Part shown: positions 1 through 26,884 of the stretch, one piece after another
Layout: every line of letters begins with the position of its first letter
Numbering within the stretch: position 1 is the stretch's first letter
Assembly (NCBI RefSeq): GCF_000004195.4
Contig: NC_030678.2
Span: forward strand, 153,241,547 to 153,305,546
Direction of reading: 5' to 3'
DNA from: Xenopus tropicalis
Lineage: Eukaryota > Chordata > Amphibia > Anura > Pipidae
Length of the DNA: 64,000 nucleotides
Translations under genes and position numbers: made by a program
The notes under the pieces: generated by a model
Told to the model about the DNA's origin: nothing
Databases searched by the model: none
Seen by the model: only the letters and a program-made list of their open reading frames with translations

Positions 1-188
1 TGAAAAACTGGGACATATGTGGTGTGTTTAAAAGGAACAAAATTGTGTTTATCGGAGTATTTCAGTTGTCAAAGAAAATGCCTTTGTCCAACAGAAAATC
101 AGGGGAGTCTCTAGAATGCTCATTCAAGTCTGCTAGTGTAGTGGGCAACTTGCGCTTTTTTACCTGCCGTAGGTTAGTTTAAAATTTA

Positions 189-352
189 GTGGCAACCAGG
201 CCTGGACTGGGATTCAAACAGACTCTTTGCATACCCAGTACACAGAAGCCCAAACAGACCCCCCCCCACCAGCCCAATAAATAGTGACTGACTAGGGCAT
301 CTTACAGCAGCCCCTCTGGCATTTGCCAGAATCCACAGATTGCCAGTCTGGG
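189..352 (+). repeat. Dispersed repeat with CAGGC-type ends, copy 1
   Basis: Starts CCAGGCCTGGACTGG and ends GCCAGTCTGGGCTTG. Related copies occur at 60243-60383 (same strand) and, inverted, at 19755-19877. The CAG-type ends suggest a non-autonomous hAT element, but I could not define a clean target duplication. Confidence 0.6.
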
Positions 353-1056
353 CTTGAGCACAACATTCCCTTTTTGCTACAGTTTATACAGCTCAATATT
401 GTAGCTTTTATCATTCACTCTATTTGCAACTGAATGCATATGCAGTTGCACCCATTTTAGTGAATCACGGCTCAGTGCAATTGTGTCAACAAAATTGTCC
501 ATTTGCGTCCTCAATGATGCTGGAACTGTGGGTAGAAAACATGGCCACTGCTAATTATTGTGAAGAAAATACAACCTTTATATATTTGCTTTCAAACTGT
601 GAAACCCACTATACCGGTTACCTAACAAATTATCCGAAAACCACAGATCCTACTGACTATGCACCTCACTGTTAGTGCCACCCTGCATCCAATTGCTAGA
701 TACCCATCTGACTAGCTAAGATCTGTAGGTCTGTAGTTTATAAAAACGAGAAGCCTGAATAGCCTGACATGGTGCGTGAAAAAGCAGCTGAGAATACCAT
801 TAACATTAGGTTTCTAAAATTATCCTTATGGGAACAGAGAAACCTTGGCCAACACAATGCTCAAAGGTTTATCCACCAACAAACCACAAATTACAGTCCA
901 GGGAAAGTAATATATTTAGGTTTTTATTCCCAGCCAAACATAGAAATTATTTCTCTTTTTCGCTGATTTCCTTTATGAAGCAGCAGAAATAATTCTAACA
1001 TTTGGCAATTGGTAACAGAGCTTGTGAATAGTGCAGGCAGAGACTACTACATTTAT

Positions 1057-1250
1057 ATGGGTAAGCCTACGGCCATATCAGGCTGATTCACGGCCTGTAG
1101 ATAAAACAGAAACTGACCCTATGCTCCGATCAACCTACCCCTGTGCCTGTACTCAGAGCAGATTTCAGTTCCAAAATGTGCGAGTATGCACATTGGTGCC
1201 AAAATCTGCTCCACTGCGTTGGCCGGACGCAGGCACAGGGGTAGGCTAAT
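1057..1250. repeat. Inverted-repeat element with 16-bp hairpin arms
   Basis: Arms CCTACCCCTGTGCCTG (1134-1149) and its exact complement (1230-1245) enclose an 80-base loop. A similar GGGCTGATT...GGCCTGTAGATAAA head occurs near 54215, so this is a dispersed family. Confidence 0.6.
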
Positions 1251-2046
1251 AAGAGCGCAGGGGCCTAATGTGGCTGTAGCCAGTAAAAGTAATCAGCATT
1301 TATGTTAACTTAAACATGGCCACAGGGATGTCTAACAAGCTTTTTGAAAGTGCTCTGGTAGGTATAAAGTGATATCGGAAGGAGTACATTTCCAGTTTTG
1401 CCTCTGTAGATACAGGTGAAATGATTAGAATTGGTAGTTCATAATCATAGGTGGAGAATAATGGAGGTTTAGTCTACCCAACATCCGTTGGTAACTAATA
1501 TCCTTCTCCACTGTCCATAACACAATCTAGGAGAATATTTACGCTAACACTAACAATATGGTCTGAACTTTACAGCGAACAAAAATACTACCATTTTAGC
1601 CCACAATCCCCTATACACTCTAATGACTAAAAAGACAATTCGGACTATTGGGTAATGTGATTGCCACTATTTCTAACAGGTACTTGTGTGAATAGTTGAC
1701 AGAGGGCCCTTAAAGAGACAAGAGAGTAACAGGTTAGAGAGTTGAAAGGAGGAAGGAGAGTTCTGGCTATTAAGTTATACATCTGCTCACTCCAGCTTTC
1801 ATAGATAACATTTTTGGCTAACTAACTATATTGAAAACATTTTTTTATTTTGCACCACCTATCTATTTACCCAGTTTATTTTTACACTGAATTCCCCTTT
1901 AAATGGGAGGAGAGGCAGGTCACAATGCAGGCAATTGACCTTCATTAATGCCACTACAGTTTTGGGTAATAATCACCCACTCAATAAGGGCAGCAAGCAT
2001 TTTGTCCTCCAACACCAGAAGCACTAAGGTTTTTTGCTATAAATAA

Positions 2047-2049
<3 letters not shown>

Positions 2050-2086
<37 letters not shown>
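2050..2086. repeat. AT dinucleotide microsatellite
   Basis: An uninterrupted AT run. Similar tracts lie at 11626-11672, 18941-18961, 31508-31528 and 48849-48875. Confidence 0.9.
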
Positions 2087-2088
<2 letters not shown>

Positions 2089-3351
2089 TAAATAGTATTC
2101 TTCATATATTCCAACATATACAGAAACAGTATCTCCCCAGGTATGCTCATGGATATGTTCCAGGGCACACAAGCTAAGCCAATGAACCAGGAGGACAGAA
2201 AGGGTGAACTTAATCTTTATCCCTAAAATAAGACTATTTGGCACTCTTACTATGTCAGTCATATAAATGTACAACGCACCAGTGCGCTGCTTAATGATTT
2301 CCAAGCATTAAGGACAGATTATCTTCTAACAACAACTCCTGAAGTTTACATTTGCTAATCTCTTTACTTTTTTCTCCCAGTTTTAAAAGAATTGGTTAGA
2401 CAGCCACCCCACCCATAAAGTCCATGTGATAAAAGCAATTTCTCCATATATATACTTGTTCCTCTTGTTCTGATGACACCAGAAATTAAACCCATTTTTA
2501 AATCTACTATAACATTGTCTTTCCAGGCAATTTATAATTTTGCCATAAAAGTATTTGCCCAATGCTGTTACATTACCTATCTGATCCCCCATGTCCCTCT
2601 ATGAGGGGGCGGCCATATTTGTGCAGCAGGAGGCCGTTAGCATTAGAAGCTATAACTGACAGGCTGAGAAGGGACAGTCAGGTTGGCAAAATAGTCAGGT
2701 TTAGGGACTTCAAGTAACAATGACCTGAATCAATCAAAATGACTTACAGGGAATTTTTAATGTACATTAATATTTTGAAGATTAGTTTTTTAGTGTTAGA
2801 ATCACTACAAGGCTTTTGGCACAAATGGGGGTCACTGATTCGGTAAGGCTACAATTATATTTGCTGTTGCTACTTTTTATTACTTATAATTTTATTAAGT
2901 CCCCCATCTCTTCATATTCCCATCTCTCAATCAAGCCACTGTCTGACTGCTTGGATTAACTGCACCCTAGCAACCAGACAGCTGCTGAAATTCCAAACTG
3001 GAGAGCTGATGAACAAAAAGCTTAAGAATTCAAAAACACAAAACATTACGTAGACTGCTACGTTTGGAAGTCAAATGGATTTTTATTTTGGGCACACACC
3101 ACCCCAATGGTCTAAATTCAGGTTTTGATATAAGTTGTTATGTATAAAAATTTATGTTTTGGTTCCCCATTGGTGACCGTTCCTTCTTTGGTTTATTTTC
3201 CTTTGATTTAAAATTGGGAGGGTTTTGTATCATTAACATATTATAATTAACATGTGATGTGTATCATTAACTTAATGCTATTTAAATGCTATGTAACTTA
3301 CCTGTTTCTTGCATATGAGAAAGTGCGCTTGCGCACAAAACACATCTTTTT

Positions 3352-3921
3352 TTTATATTCTTTATATACAGTATAGTGTGACATTTATATTCTATATATA
3401 CAGTATATTGTGCCATTTATATTCTATATATACAGTATATTGTGCCATTTATATTCTGTATATACAGTATAGTGTGCCATTGATATTCTATATATACAGT
3501 ATAGTGTGACATTTATATTCTATATATACAGTATAGAATGACGTTTATATTCTATATATACAGTATATTGTGACATTTATATTCTATATATACAGTATAT
3601 TGTGCCATTTATATTTTATATATACAGTATGTTGTGCCATTTATATTGTATATATACAGTATAATGTGCCATTTATATTCTATATATACAGTATATTGTG
3701 CCATTTTTATTCTATATATACAGTATAGTGTGACATTTATATTCTATATATACAGTATATTGTGCCATTTATATTCTATATATACAGTATAGTGTGCCAT
3801 TTATATTCTATATATACTGTATAGTGTACCATTTCTATTCTATATATACAGTATAGTGTGCCATTTATATTCTATATATACAGTATAGTGTGACATTTAT
3901 ATTCTATATATACAGTATAGT
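3352..3921. repeat. 32-bp minisatellite, about 18 copies
   Basis: The core CAGTATAGTGTGCCATTTAT plus a TTCTATATATA spacer repeats every 32 bases. The first core starts at 3369 and the last at 3913, exactly 17 periods, so no unit has gained or lost a base. Units differ by point changes only (GTGCC/GTGACA, AGTG/ATTG, one ACTGTA variant). The short open frame across it is an artefact of the repeat. Confidence 0.95.
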
Positions 3922-4033
3922 GTGAGTGGGTCCCTAAGCTCAGGTAAGTGCCAGCAGCACAGGGTATTTGCAGGGAATCAGCAGATAAGAAGATGGGGGG
4001 CTACTGGGGCATCTTTGGGGGCACACAGGGTTA

Positions 4034-4165
<132 letters not shown>

Positions 4166-4870
4166 TTACTTTTTTACAATTTGCTGTCCAAGAGTGTCAT
4201 TGTATTTATAATGGTGCAAAGTATACAGCTTGGACTCTCTAAATTAGTTGTCCTACAACTCATTCTGATTCTAATTCAGCAATAACTAGGGGACATGCTG
4301 GGTATACACAGGGGCGTTTCAGCCCCTAGTGCCACACTGAGGTAGTGTAGGGAATGCCATCATCCCTCACTTCTTCACGCTTAGGTTTTTGTGTTGGAGG
4401 GAAGCAAGGGGAGTGGGGCACGTTGCACTTTTTGCCTCAACTCCCCTCATGGCAGCAGCACACCTGGACACCATTTTATTATATAGTTATGTTATAAAAC
4501 GTTTGATCAACAATGGCAGTAACACTTACCATTTGGGACCATGGCACACCTGGAGATTAATAGTTTATGTTAAATCTGCTCTACTATGGGTGACTAATCT
4601 CCTGAAAATGCCTTCCCACCGGCAATAAAGTGAATTGTCAGTGAAAAAACACAGACGTCACTTAGGTTTTCCAAGTTGCACAAAGTTTCCACGCAAGGAA
4701 ACACCGGACAATTTCAGAGAAACTAATCAATGCACGTGTATTTTCAGGAGATTAGAGCAGGCGGCTAATCTCCTTGTGAGCCATCTCCCTTAAATTGAAA
4801 ATAGATTACAAGATCCCCTTGTTTGTCGAGATCACCAAACAAGCTGATCTTTCCTGATATGCTCACCTAA

Positions 4871-5075
4871 GGGCTCTGGTACACGGGGAGATTAGTTGCC
4901 CACGACTAATCTCCCTGATATGACATCCCACCGGCGAAAATGTACATCGCCGGTAGGATGGCATACGCGGCGTGATTTGCGGAAATCACCGAAGTTGCCT
5001 CTTGCCACCGAGTTTGCCATCCCACCGGCGATTTACATTTTTGTGGGCGATTAATCTCCCCATGTACCAGAGCCC
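4871..5075. mobile_element. Harbinger-like MITE, GGGCTCTGG ends
   Basis: Terminal inverted repeats GGGCTCTGGTACACGGGGAG and its near complement, with internal hairpins around CATCCCACCGGCG. Same family as the longer copy at 26536-26884. Flanks are TAA and TAT, so the 3-bp target duplication is degraded here. Confidence 0.75.
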
Positions 5076-5812
5076 TATGGCAGGCAATATTGGGCTGATC
5101 TAATCATTTAGCCCTAGGGACCTCAGTGAGCCAATGCAGTCCTCTACCATGAAGGTTTGCATTGGTAGCCTGTGTATGGCAACCTTTAGGCAAGATACAC
5201 ACCAAGTCCAGAAGGGCTTACTGAAATGAAATAGGTGAAAATGGTGTGGATTAGAAAAGTGGCTTAACAAGTGTTGGGAGTAATGCAACAATGTACCAAC
5301 AATGTATCTAGGAAAACAGATTCCATGACTGGGGAGCTGTGAAGATGACACTTATACTGTAACAAATGGATAATCTTGATATTCTGAACTATTAATTCTA
5401 TTTATATTAACACCTGAGAATATAAAAGTGATGCTTGAAGCGTATGTGCAGCCTAGTTATGACTCCCAGTAGAGAGTGAAGCAACCAAGGAAGGACAGAA
5501 GGGAAAGATCTGCTCTCTGTTTCTCAATATGTTTTCAGTGCTGGCAGGGAAAGTAATTCAGAAAATGTCAGCACTGATAACACACGGTGGAATGGGAGAT
5601 GCTTGCACGCACTGAAATGTACTAACAGAAACATTGTTATCATAAGACTTATGTTCAGACAGTTGCAGAGGACTGGAAGCTACACTTCAAGTTCTGTGGC
5701 TTCGATTTTTAAAGACAAGTCAATTTGTCTTGATTAAATGGTAAGTTCAATTCAACTTGGAATGGTTATCCAGGTACCAAAGTCAATACAGGAATAAAAA
5801 GTTATCCACTTA

Positions 5813-6234
<422 letters not shown>

Positions 6235-6446
6235 TTATAAACACAATATCACTATAAAATCCAAATAATTATATTGATATGTATTTGCACAGTACTACAG
6301 GGAGACTGATAGCATACTACAGGAACAGGATTGAGAACATTAACAATAAAGCTAGACAGATATTAAATAAGAGACTGGTCTCAACATTTACAATGTGAGC
6401 AGGCACTAAAAGAGAAAACATACCAAGTGACCAACTTTCCTTCTAA

Positions 6447-6772
6447 TGGTGGCCATACACGGGCCGATTAGAGTCCTTCAGACCAATTTGGTAACTTATC
6501 TGCCCATGTATGGGGACCCATTACGGTCCTACCTGACTGATATCTGGCTGAAAATTAGCTAGGTGTCGAATGGGCAGGTTTTATTTTTCTGACAGATCAG
6601 GGACTGCACTGGCTTACTAATATGGTCCTTGCTCCAATGCTTCCTATTCCCACCAAGGGCCAAATGATTGGATTACTCCAATATCACCTACATTAGAGGG
6701 GCATATCGGTGGAAAGATCTGCTCTTTATGGGACCTCACTAAACGAGCGTATCTTACCATGTATGACCAGCT
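6447..6772. mobile_element. MITE with GGTGGCCATACACG-type ends, TAA duplication
   Basis: Ends TGGTGGCCATACACGG and CATGTATGACCAGCT are inverted relatives, each flanked by TAA (6444-6446 and 6773-6775). A 3-bp TWA duplication is typical of PIF/Harbinger elements. Same end type as 30896-31209. Confidence 0.75.
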
Positions 6773-6895
6773 TAAGTTGTGTTGTGTGTGTGTTTTCACA
6801 CATGCAAACAAATAATGACATAATTTTGCACTTATTCTGACCTTTCCACTTCTCTGGCACACAGTTTTTGAACCCAGTGAAAGTGTGTATTGCAC

Positions 6896-7106
6896 GTGTG
6901 ACTAAATCAGAGCACAGGTCACATGGCTGTGCCACCCTGGGAAATGAAGAATATGGCTAACCCCTTGTGAAATTTCAAAACTACATATTAAAAAATATCT
7001 TTGCGTTTTTTGAAAAACAGATTACAATGCAGGATTCTGTTGGAGAAACTCTATTAACTGATGGGTTTTGGAAAAAACATGTTTTACCATGACAGTATTC
7101 CTTTAA
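6896..7106. mobile_element. T2-type MITE, right half
   Basis: Matches the right half of 52638-53268 (CACATGGCT, CACCCTGGGAAATG, CAGGATTCTG, ending CATGACAGTATTCCTTTAA). The left end is missing. Confidence 0.75.
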
Positions 7107-7211
7107 CCTACATAGCCAAAAATGTATATTTGATATAAAACAAGACTAACAATGTTTAAATACTAATAAAATGTATAATAATATACACAAATCTGCATTA
7201 CCAATACCAAC

Positions 7212-7299
7212 CTATCATCTGTCTCTTTTGGTATTCTGCTGTCTTCATCAGGGAATCCATCCTGGCCCGCCACTACAGTGTTACTGCTCGATGTGGTTC
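7212..7299 (-). CDS. fry: fry exon 34 (residues 1507-1535)
   Basis: Completes Gly, then TTSSSNTVVAGQDGFPDEDS and RIPKETDD, leaving AG of Arg. Acceptor GGTACAG, donor GTTGGT (weak). A Ser-rich, acidic, probably unstructured linker, less conserved than its neighbours. Confidence 0.94.
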
Positions 7300-9317
<2,018 letters not shown>

Positions 9318-9913
9318 TCAGAACTCCAGGGTCCTTGAGGCTTGTCCTTTTAGGGTTCTGAGGACAGAAAGTGAAACTAGCAGTGTGTGTTTATACTCTC
9401 TATGAACAAGAAATCCAACTGTGATGTTTGGGAATGTGGAAACACTTGCCGCTCCCATCACAGTATAAATACATGCAAAGGATCAAGTTACTAGGGGTCA
9501 TTTCTATACCAGAAAGCAGTGTGCAAAGTGCTGCAAAAAGAGGCTGGAACTGCCCATTTATATGCACTTTGTATTCTGGTCTTTAGGAACTGTATCGGGT
9601 TATTCATAAATACTGTTACTTTCTTGGTGTCTGATGGGTATAAAGTAAAGTTCCCATTCCAAAATGAAATGGCTGAAGGTTGTAGGAATGAAGGACAAGC
9701 ATGTCTGTAGCTAGGAAGCAGATAAGCAAATACTGCTAAAATTGATACTAGTACTATATGTGAATAAACTGTATGCTGATAAAAAAAAGAGAGGCCCTAT
9801 CCAAGTTCAATCCACTAACAAAACAGTAACATTTTTCCTTTCTTTTCCCATGTCTTTTCTATTAACAGACTTAAAGTGGCCTTACACGCTACAATTATGA
9901 ACTTTTCCACGGC

Positions 9914-10153
9914 TAGTGATGGGCGAAATAATTAGACAGGCAAGGATTTGCGCCGATTTTCGGCATTAGCGGATAATTGTCGCCCGCGTAAAAAAAACTG
10001 TTGCACACATAAAAAATTACATGCGTTTATAAAAAAATGATGCACGTAAAAAAATTAAGCAATTCAAAAAAAAAAAAGATACGTCAAAAAGATCGTTGCA
10101 AATTTTCACAAAATTTTTGGCTAAACGAAACCGCACAGATTCGCTCATCACTA
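9914..10153. mobile_element. hAT-like MITE, TAGTGATGGGCGAA ends
   Basis: Starts TAGTGATGGGCGAA and ends TTCGCTCATCACTA, an inverted pair typical of a widespread hAT MITE group. The presumed 8-bp flanks match only partly. Its interior is rich in A runs. Confidence 0.75.
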
Positions 10154-10875
10154 TCCATGATCGACGAGACTACCGATATCCAAAGCTTTTACTGATATTG
10201 TTTGCCTCATTTCCCCCCATACAGGCATTGTTTATCATACAAAACAACAATATTGGTGTGTTTATGGCCTTTGTTTGGTGTGTTTTTGGCCTTTATGGTC
10301 ATTTCCATGGTGATTGTTCAGTTCTACCCTGGAACTTCTGCTCCTTCTCCCTATGGGCTTTACCAGGATCCACAGGAATAGTCATATACCTTCTTTTAGT
10401 ATTAACTACAAAGTTTCAAGATATGTTACCCATAAATTGGATCATTACCCCTTTCTTATGACAAACTCATTTCATCCCCTGTGTGTAGCTTGCCTTAGTG
10501 TGTAACAGACATGGAGGCCCACCTCCCTAAGACAAATGTGAGACCTGTTAAAATTCATAGGAACTATTCTGGGAAGCCAGAGCATTTTGCAGATATTCTG
10601 CTGGAACCCATTAGTTATCTCTAGTTTCATTTTTCAAAAACCGGTTCCCAAAATAAGCACATAGCATATGCATAGTCTGCATAATCAGACTGATCCAGAT
10701 CTTACTGGCTGTGATGAATGGTTGACTACAGACCATATTCAAGGACAATGTGGTCTATGGATAAAGGGATCCTCTTCCTGGTCACTCATTGACTAAAAGA
10801 TTCCCAGTAGGTTATCTATCCATAGGGAAATTATTGTGATCTTGTATTCTGGACAACTGACCAACAAGTGCAGTT

Positions 10876-10900
10876 TGTACTGTACTGTACTGTACTGTAC
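10876..10900. repeat. (TGTAC)5 pentanucleotide repeat
   Basis: Five uninterrupted TGTAC units. Confidence 0.9.
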
Positions 10901-10984
10901 TTCCCACACTCTGAGAGCATACAGGCAGGATAACTGGCTCCTGATTAAATTCTCCCTACTATGTGTGAATGGGATAGGGACCTT

Positions 10985-11085
10985 AGTTTGTAAGCTCCTC
11001 TGGGCAGGGACTAATGTATAATTTCTATAAAACACTATGGAAATGTGTCTGTGCTATATAAATAACAGTTTAAGAATAAATAAAA
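10985..11085 (+). repeat. Retroposon-like 3' tail
   Basis: TGTAAGCTCCTCTGGGCAGG followed by GTGCTATATAAATAA and A-rich sequence. Similar tails lie at 36920-37025 and 48660-48850, suggesting the 3' end of one non-LTR family. Confidence 0.5.
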
Positions 11086-11272
11086 AGTGAGTGCAACAAT
11101 TTGTATCTATTCTAGCCCAGGAGAGAAAAACACAGAAGCAAACAGAAATAATCTGTCTCTCTCTGCTAAGCTTTCTAAATTAATATGTCTCTGTACACTC
11201 CCCATTTGGCATGTTCCCCTTGCATGGAAAAGACATCAATGGGTTAAGCATAAGCATGAGCTGAAATGTTTA

Positions 11273-11563
<291 letters not shown>

Positions 11564-11613
11564 TCATACTGTTAGTATGAGAGAAAACAAGTTAGAAATA
11601 CTGAACTGCATAT

Positions 11614-11625
<12 letters not shown>

Positions 11626-11672
<47 letters not shown>
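11626..11672. repeat. AT microsatellite close to the exon 31 donor
   Basis: A 47-base AT run whose near edge is about 51 bases into the intron following exon 31. Confidence 0.9.
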
Positions 11673-11676
<4 letters not shown>

Positions 11677-11712
11677 TATTTGTGTACTACATGTACATTG
11701 AAACTGATTTTA

Positions 11713-15842
<4,130 letters not shown>

Positions 15843-16616
15843 TCAGATCAAAGCAAATATTAACCATAAATTAAAATTTTGTGTGGCAGCTTCATGACCA
15901 CACTGAACAACCAGTCATCTTTATAAAGGGCTAGTTCACCTTCAAGTTAACTTTTATTATGTTATAGAATTCTAAGCAACATTTCAATTGGCAATTATTT
16001 GCCATCTTCTTCTAACTCCTTGCATCTTTCAACTTACCCCAGCATCCAGAAAACTATTGTTGCCTGAGGCTACAGTTTTATTGTTACTTTTCATAACTTA
16101 TTTTTGTATTCAGGTCCTCTCCTCTCTCATTTAAACCACTTCCTTTTTGCTAAGGTAATTTGGACCCTACCCTAGGGGTTTGAGTGAACTACCTAGACCA
16201 GTGCTGTCCAACTTCTACGGTGCCGAGGGCCGGAATTTCTCTAGCATACATGGTGGAGGGCCGCTAATGGAAGCCAGTTTTGACCACTCCCCTTTTTTGA
16301 AACCACACCCACTTCAAACCACACCTATTTTATCACAATGGTGGTAGCACAGCAAAATCCCAAATGCTTGGTCCTTACTGTGGGGATATCAACCATCATT
16401 CATATGTGAAAGAATTGTGTCATATTAAGATATACCCTTAAATTCCATATGCCTTCTCCTCCCCTGTGGATAGCAGAGCAACCCCCAGTACATAATTACA
16501 CACCTTAGGGGACCATTTAATGGCTATTTCCAACTGCTAACAAACTCCCACAACAAACCCCTGCCAGGTTCACCTCCCACAAGCAGCATAGGGCAAGCAG
16601 AGTATGACACACACAG

Positions 16617-17150
16617 GCAGCACTCTGCCTGTCCTATGCTGTCTGTGTGTGCCATACTCTGCCTGTCCTACCCTGCCTCTGTGTGCCATACTCTGCCTGC
16701 CCTACCCTGCCTGTGTGTGCCATACTCTGCCTGCCCTACCCTGCCTGTGTGTGCCATACTCTGCCTGTCCTACCCTGCCTGTGTGTGCCATACTCTGCCT
16801 GCCCTACCCTGCCTGTGTGTGCCATACTCTGCCTGTCCTACCCTGCCTGTGTGTGCCATACTCTGCCTGCCCTACCCTGCCTGTGTGTGCCATACTCTGC
16901 CTGTCCTACCCTGCCTGTGTGTGCCATACTCTGCCTGTCCTACCCTGCCTGTGTGTGCCATACTCTGCCTTCCCTACCCTTCCTGTGTGTGCCATACCCT
17001 CCCTGACCTATGCTGCCTCTGTGTGCCATACTCTGCCTTCCCTACCCTTCCTGTGTGTGCCATACCCTCCCTGACCTATGCTGCCTGTGTGTGCCATACT
17101 CTACCTGCCCTATGCTGGCTGTATGTGCCATACTCTGCCTACAGTACCTA
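16617..17150. repeat. 34-bp minisatellite inside the hAT element
   Basis: The unit contains GCCATACTCTGCCTG and CCTACCCTGCCTGTGT. The GCCATA start recurs from 16651 to 17127, exactly 14 periods of 34 with no indels. Because 34 is one more than a multiple of three, all three plus frames cycle through the same Cys/Pro-rich text and stay open, giving spurious frames of up to 173 codons. Confidence 0.95.
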
Positions 17151-17418
17151 TGTCTGAGGTGTGAAGAAGTGAACAATGGGGGTGATTACAGTCTGAGCCT
17201 GAGGTGTGAACACTGCAGGGGGGGAACAATGCAGGGATTAAAAGGTGTGAAAAACACAGGGGATTACATTTTTAAACAATACAGAGGGATTACAGCCTGA
17301 ATCTGAGGTGAGAACCATGCAGGGGGCCAGTTAATCTCAGTACTGATACCATTTAATGCTTACTGAAAGGTAAGCCATCAAAGCAGCCAGACAGGTGGGG
17401 GGCCACACAGAGGGGGGT

Positions 17419-17440
17419 CGCGGGCCGCATGCGGCCCGCG
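17419..17440. repeat. Perfect 22-bp GC palindrome
   Basis: Centre GGCCGCATGCGGCC, symmetrical out to CGCG on each side, 20 bases from the right end of the hAT element. It could form a cruciform. Confidence 0.9.
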
Positions 17441-17680
17441 GGCCGCCAGTTGGACAGCACTGACCTAGACCAACAGCTTATGGCAGCAGATTAGCCATGT
17501 AAACAGAGTAAGGTGACACACACATGAATAATGGTTATAAAATCATACTTAAGTACCAATTTAGGCAACGAAAACATTAGTCTTGTTTAATATAGTGTCC
17601 TTGAACTGTTGTGTGTACAATCTCACTAGAGGTGAGCAGTGTCGCCCCACTATAGGCATAGACACGACCTGACAAATCTA

Positions 17681-26044
<8,364 letters not shown>

Positions 26045-26535
26045 TCAGTTTCTGTAAGTAACCAGCAATTATTTAAAATTATTTTCTTTTATAATGTAAC
26101 TTTTTATTGGTGCAAACAGTACACATCACAAGTTAGAGGAGTAACAAAATCCATGTTGTATCCCAAGAGAGCCCAATATATACCTGCCTATATCTAGAGA
26201 CCAACTCTGTACTTTGCACAGGGAGAAGCAGGCAAGCAGCCTGGCAGTGTAGACTGATTTTGTACCCAGTACATCATGTACCTTATGCAACCAGTGCAAT
26301 CAGGGTTCATGGCCAATTCCTGCTAGTGAAGAACATTTTAGTCAAACAGCCAATTATGCACCATGTTCCAAACCCAGGCACCACCCACTTTCTGGCAAGC
26401 CCATCCCATTTTGGGTTGATCATAACACAGGAACAAATAAAATATATAGAAATAAAAGATGGTTGGAGAATTTAGTAACTACAGTAATATGTTAGATGTA
26501 GCCTATTGGCTTAGATCAGGAATGGGTACCCTTTA

Positions 26536-26884
26536 GGGCTCTGGCACACGGGGAGATTAGTCGCCCGCGACAAATCTCCCTGTTCGCGGGTGACTAATCT
26601 CCGCGAGTTGCCATCCCACCGGCGAACATGTAAGTCGCCGGTGGGATGGCACACGCGGCGGCACGATTTCGGCAGATCGCCGAAAAAGCCTCGCGAGGCA
26701 ACTTCGGCGATTTGCCGAAATCACCTGCGCAGCGTGTACCATCCCACCGGCGACTTACATGTTCGCCGGTGGGATGGTAGTTTGGGGAGATTAGTCGCCC
26801 GTGACAAGGGAGATTTGTCGCGGGTTAGATTTCCCGGGATGGTAGTTTGTCGGGGGCGACTAATCTCCCCATGTGCCAGAGCCC
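26536..26884. mobile_element. Harbinger-like MITE with TTA duplication and serial hairpins
   Basis: Ends GGGCTCTGGCACACGGGGAG and its near complement, flanked by TTA on each side (26533-26535, 26885-26887). The interior is a chain of stem-loops built from GATTAGTCGCCC, CATCCCACCGGCGA and GGCGAT-TTGCCGAAATC blocks. It is CpG-rich compared with its surroundings. Confidence 0.85.

Larger units (their letters stand above)
16199..17462. mobile_element. hAT-type element with perfect TIRs and 8-bp duplication, carrying a minisatellite
   Basis: Terminal repeats CAGTGCTGTCCAACT and AGTTGGACAGCACTG are perfect 15-bp inverted copies. The flanks are the identical octamer ACCTAGAC (16191-16198 and 17463-17470). 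This 1,264-bp element has no transposase-like frame and is therefore non-autonomous. It contains a 34-bp minisatellite and, near its right end, a perfect 22-bp GC palindrome (17419-17440). Confidence 0.93.

Noticed and set aside
3309..3509. Plus-strand open frame with repeated Tyr/Ile-rich text
   Set aside because: It runs across the 32-bp minisatellite and ends by chance.
3352..3921. Possible CRISPR-like array (32-bp period)
   Set aside because: There are no unique spacers, all units are near-identical end to end, and this is a vertebrate intron with no cas genes.
5100..5351. 83-codon minus-strand frame resembling a coding exon in length
   Set aside because: No similarity to FRY or any family I recognise, and no plausible splice phase linking it to exon 36.
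10096..10461. 121-codon plus-strand frame with hydrophobic stretches
   Set aside because: It starts inside a hAT-like MITE and continues into plain intron. The hydrophobicity reflects T-rich DNA.
16604..17157. Cys/Pro-rich open frames of 119-173 codons on the plus strand
   Set aside because: They are the 34-bp minisatellite read in three frames, inside a non-autonomous hAT element. No domain or start context supports a protein.
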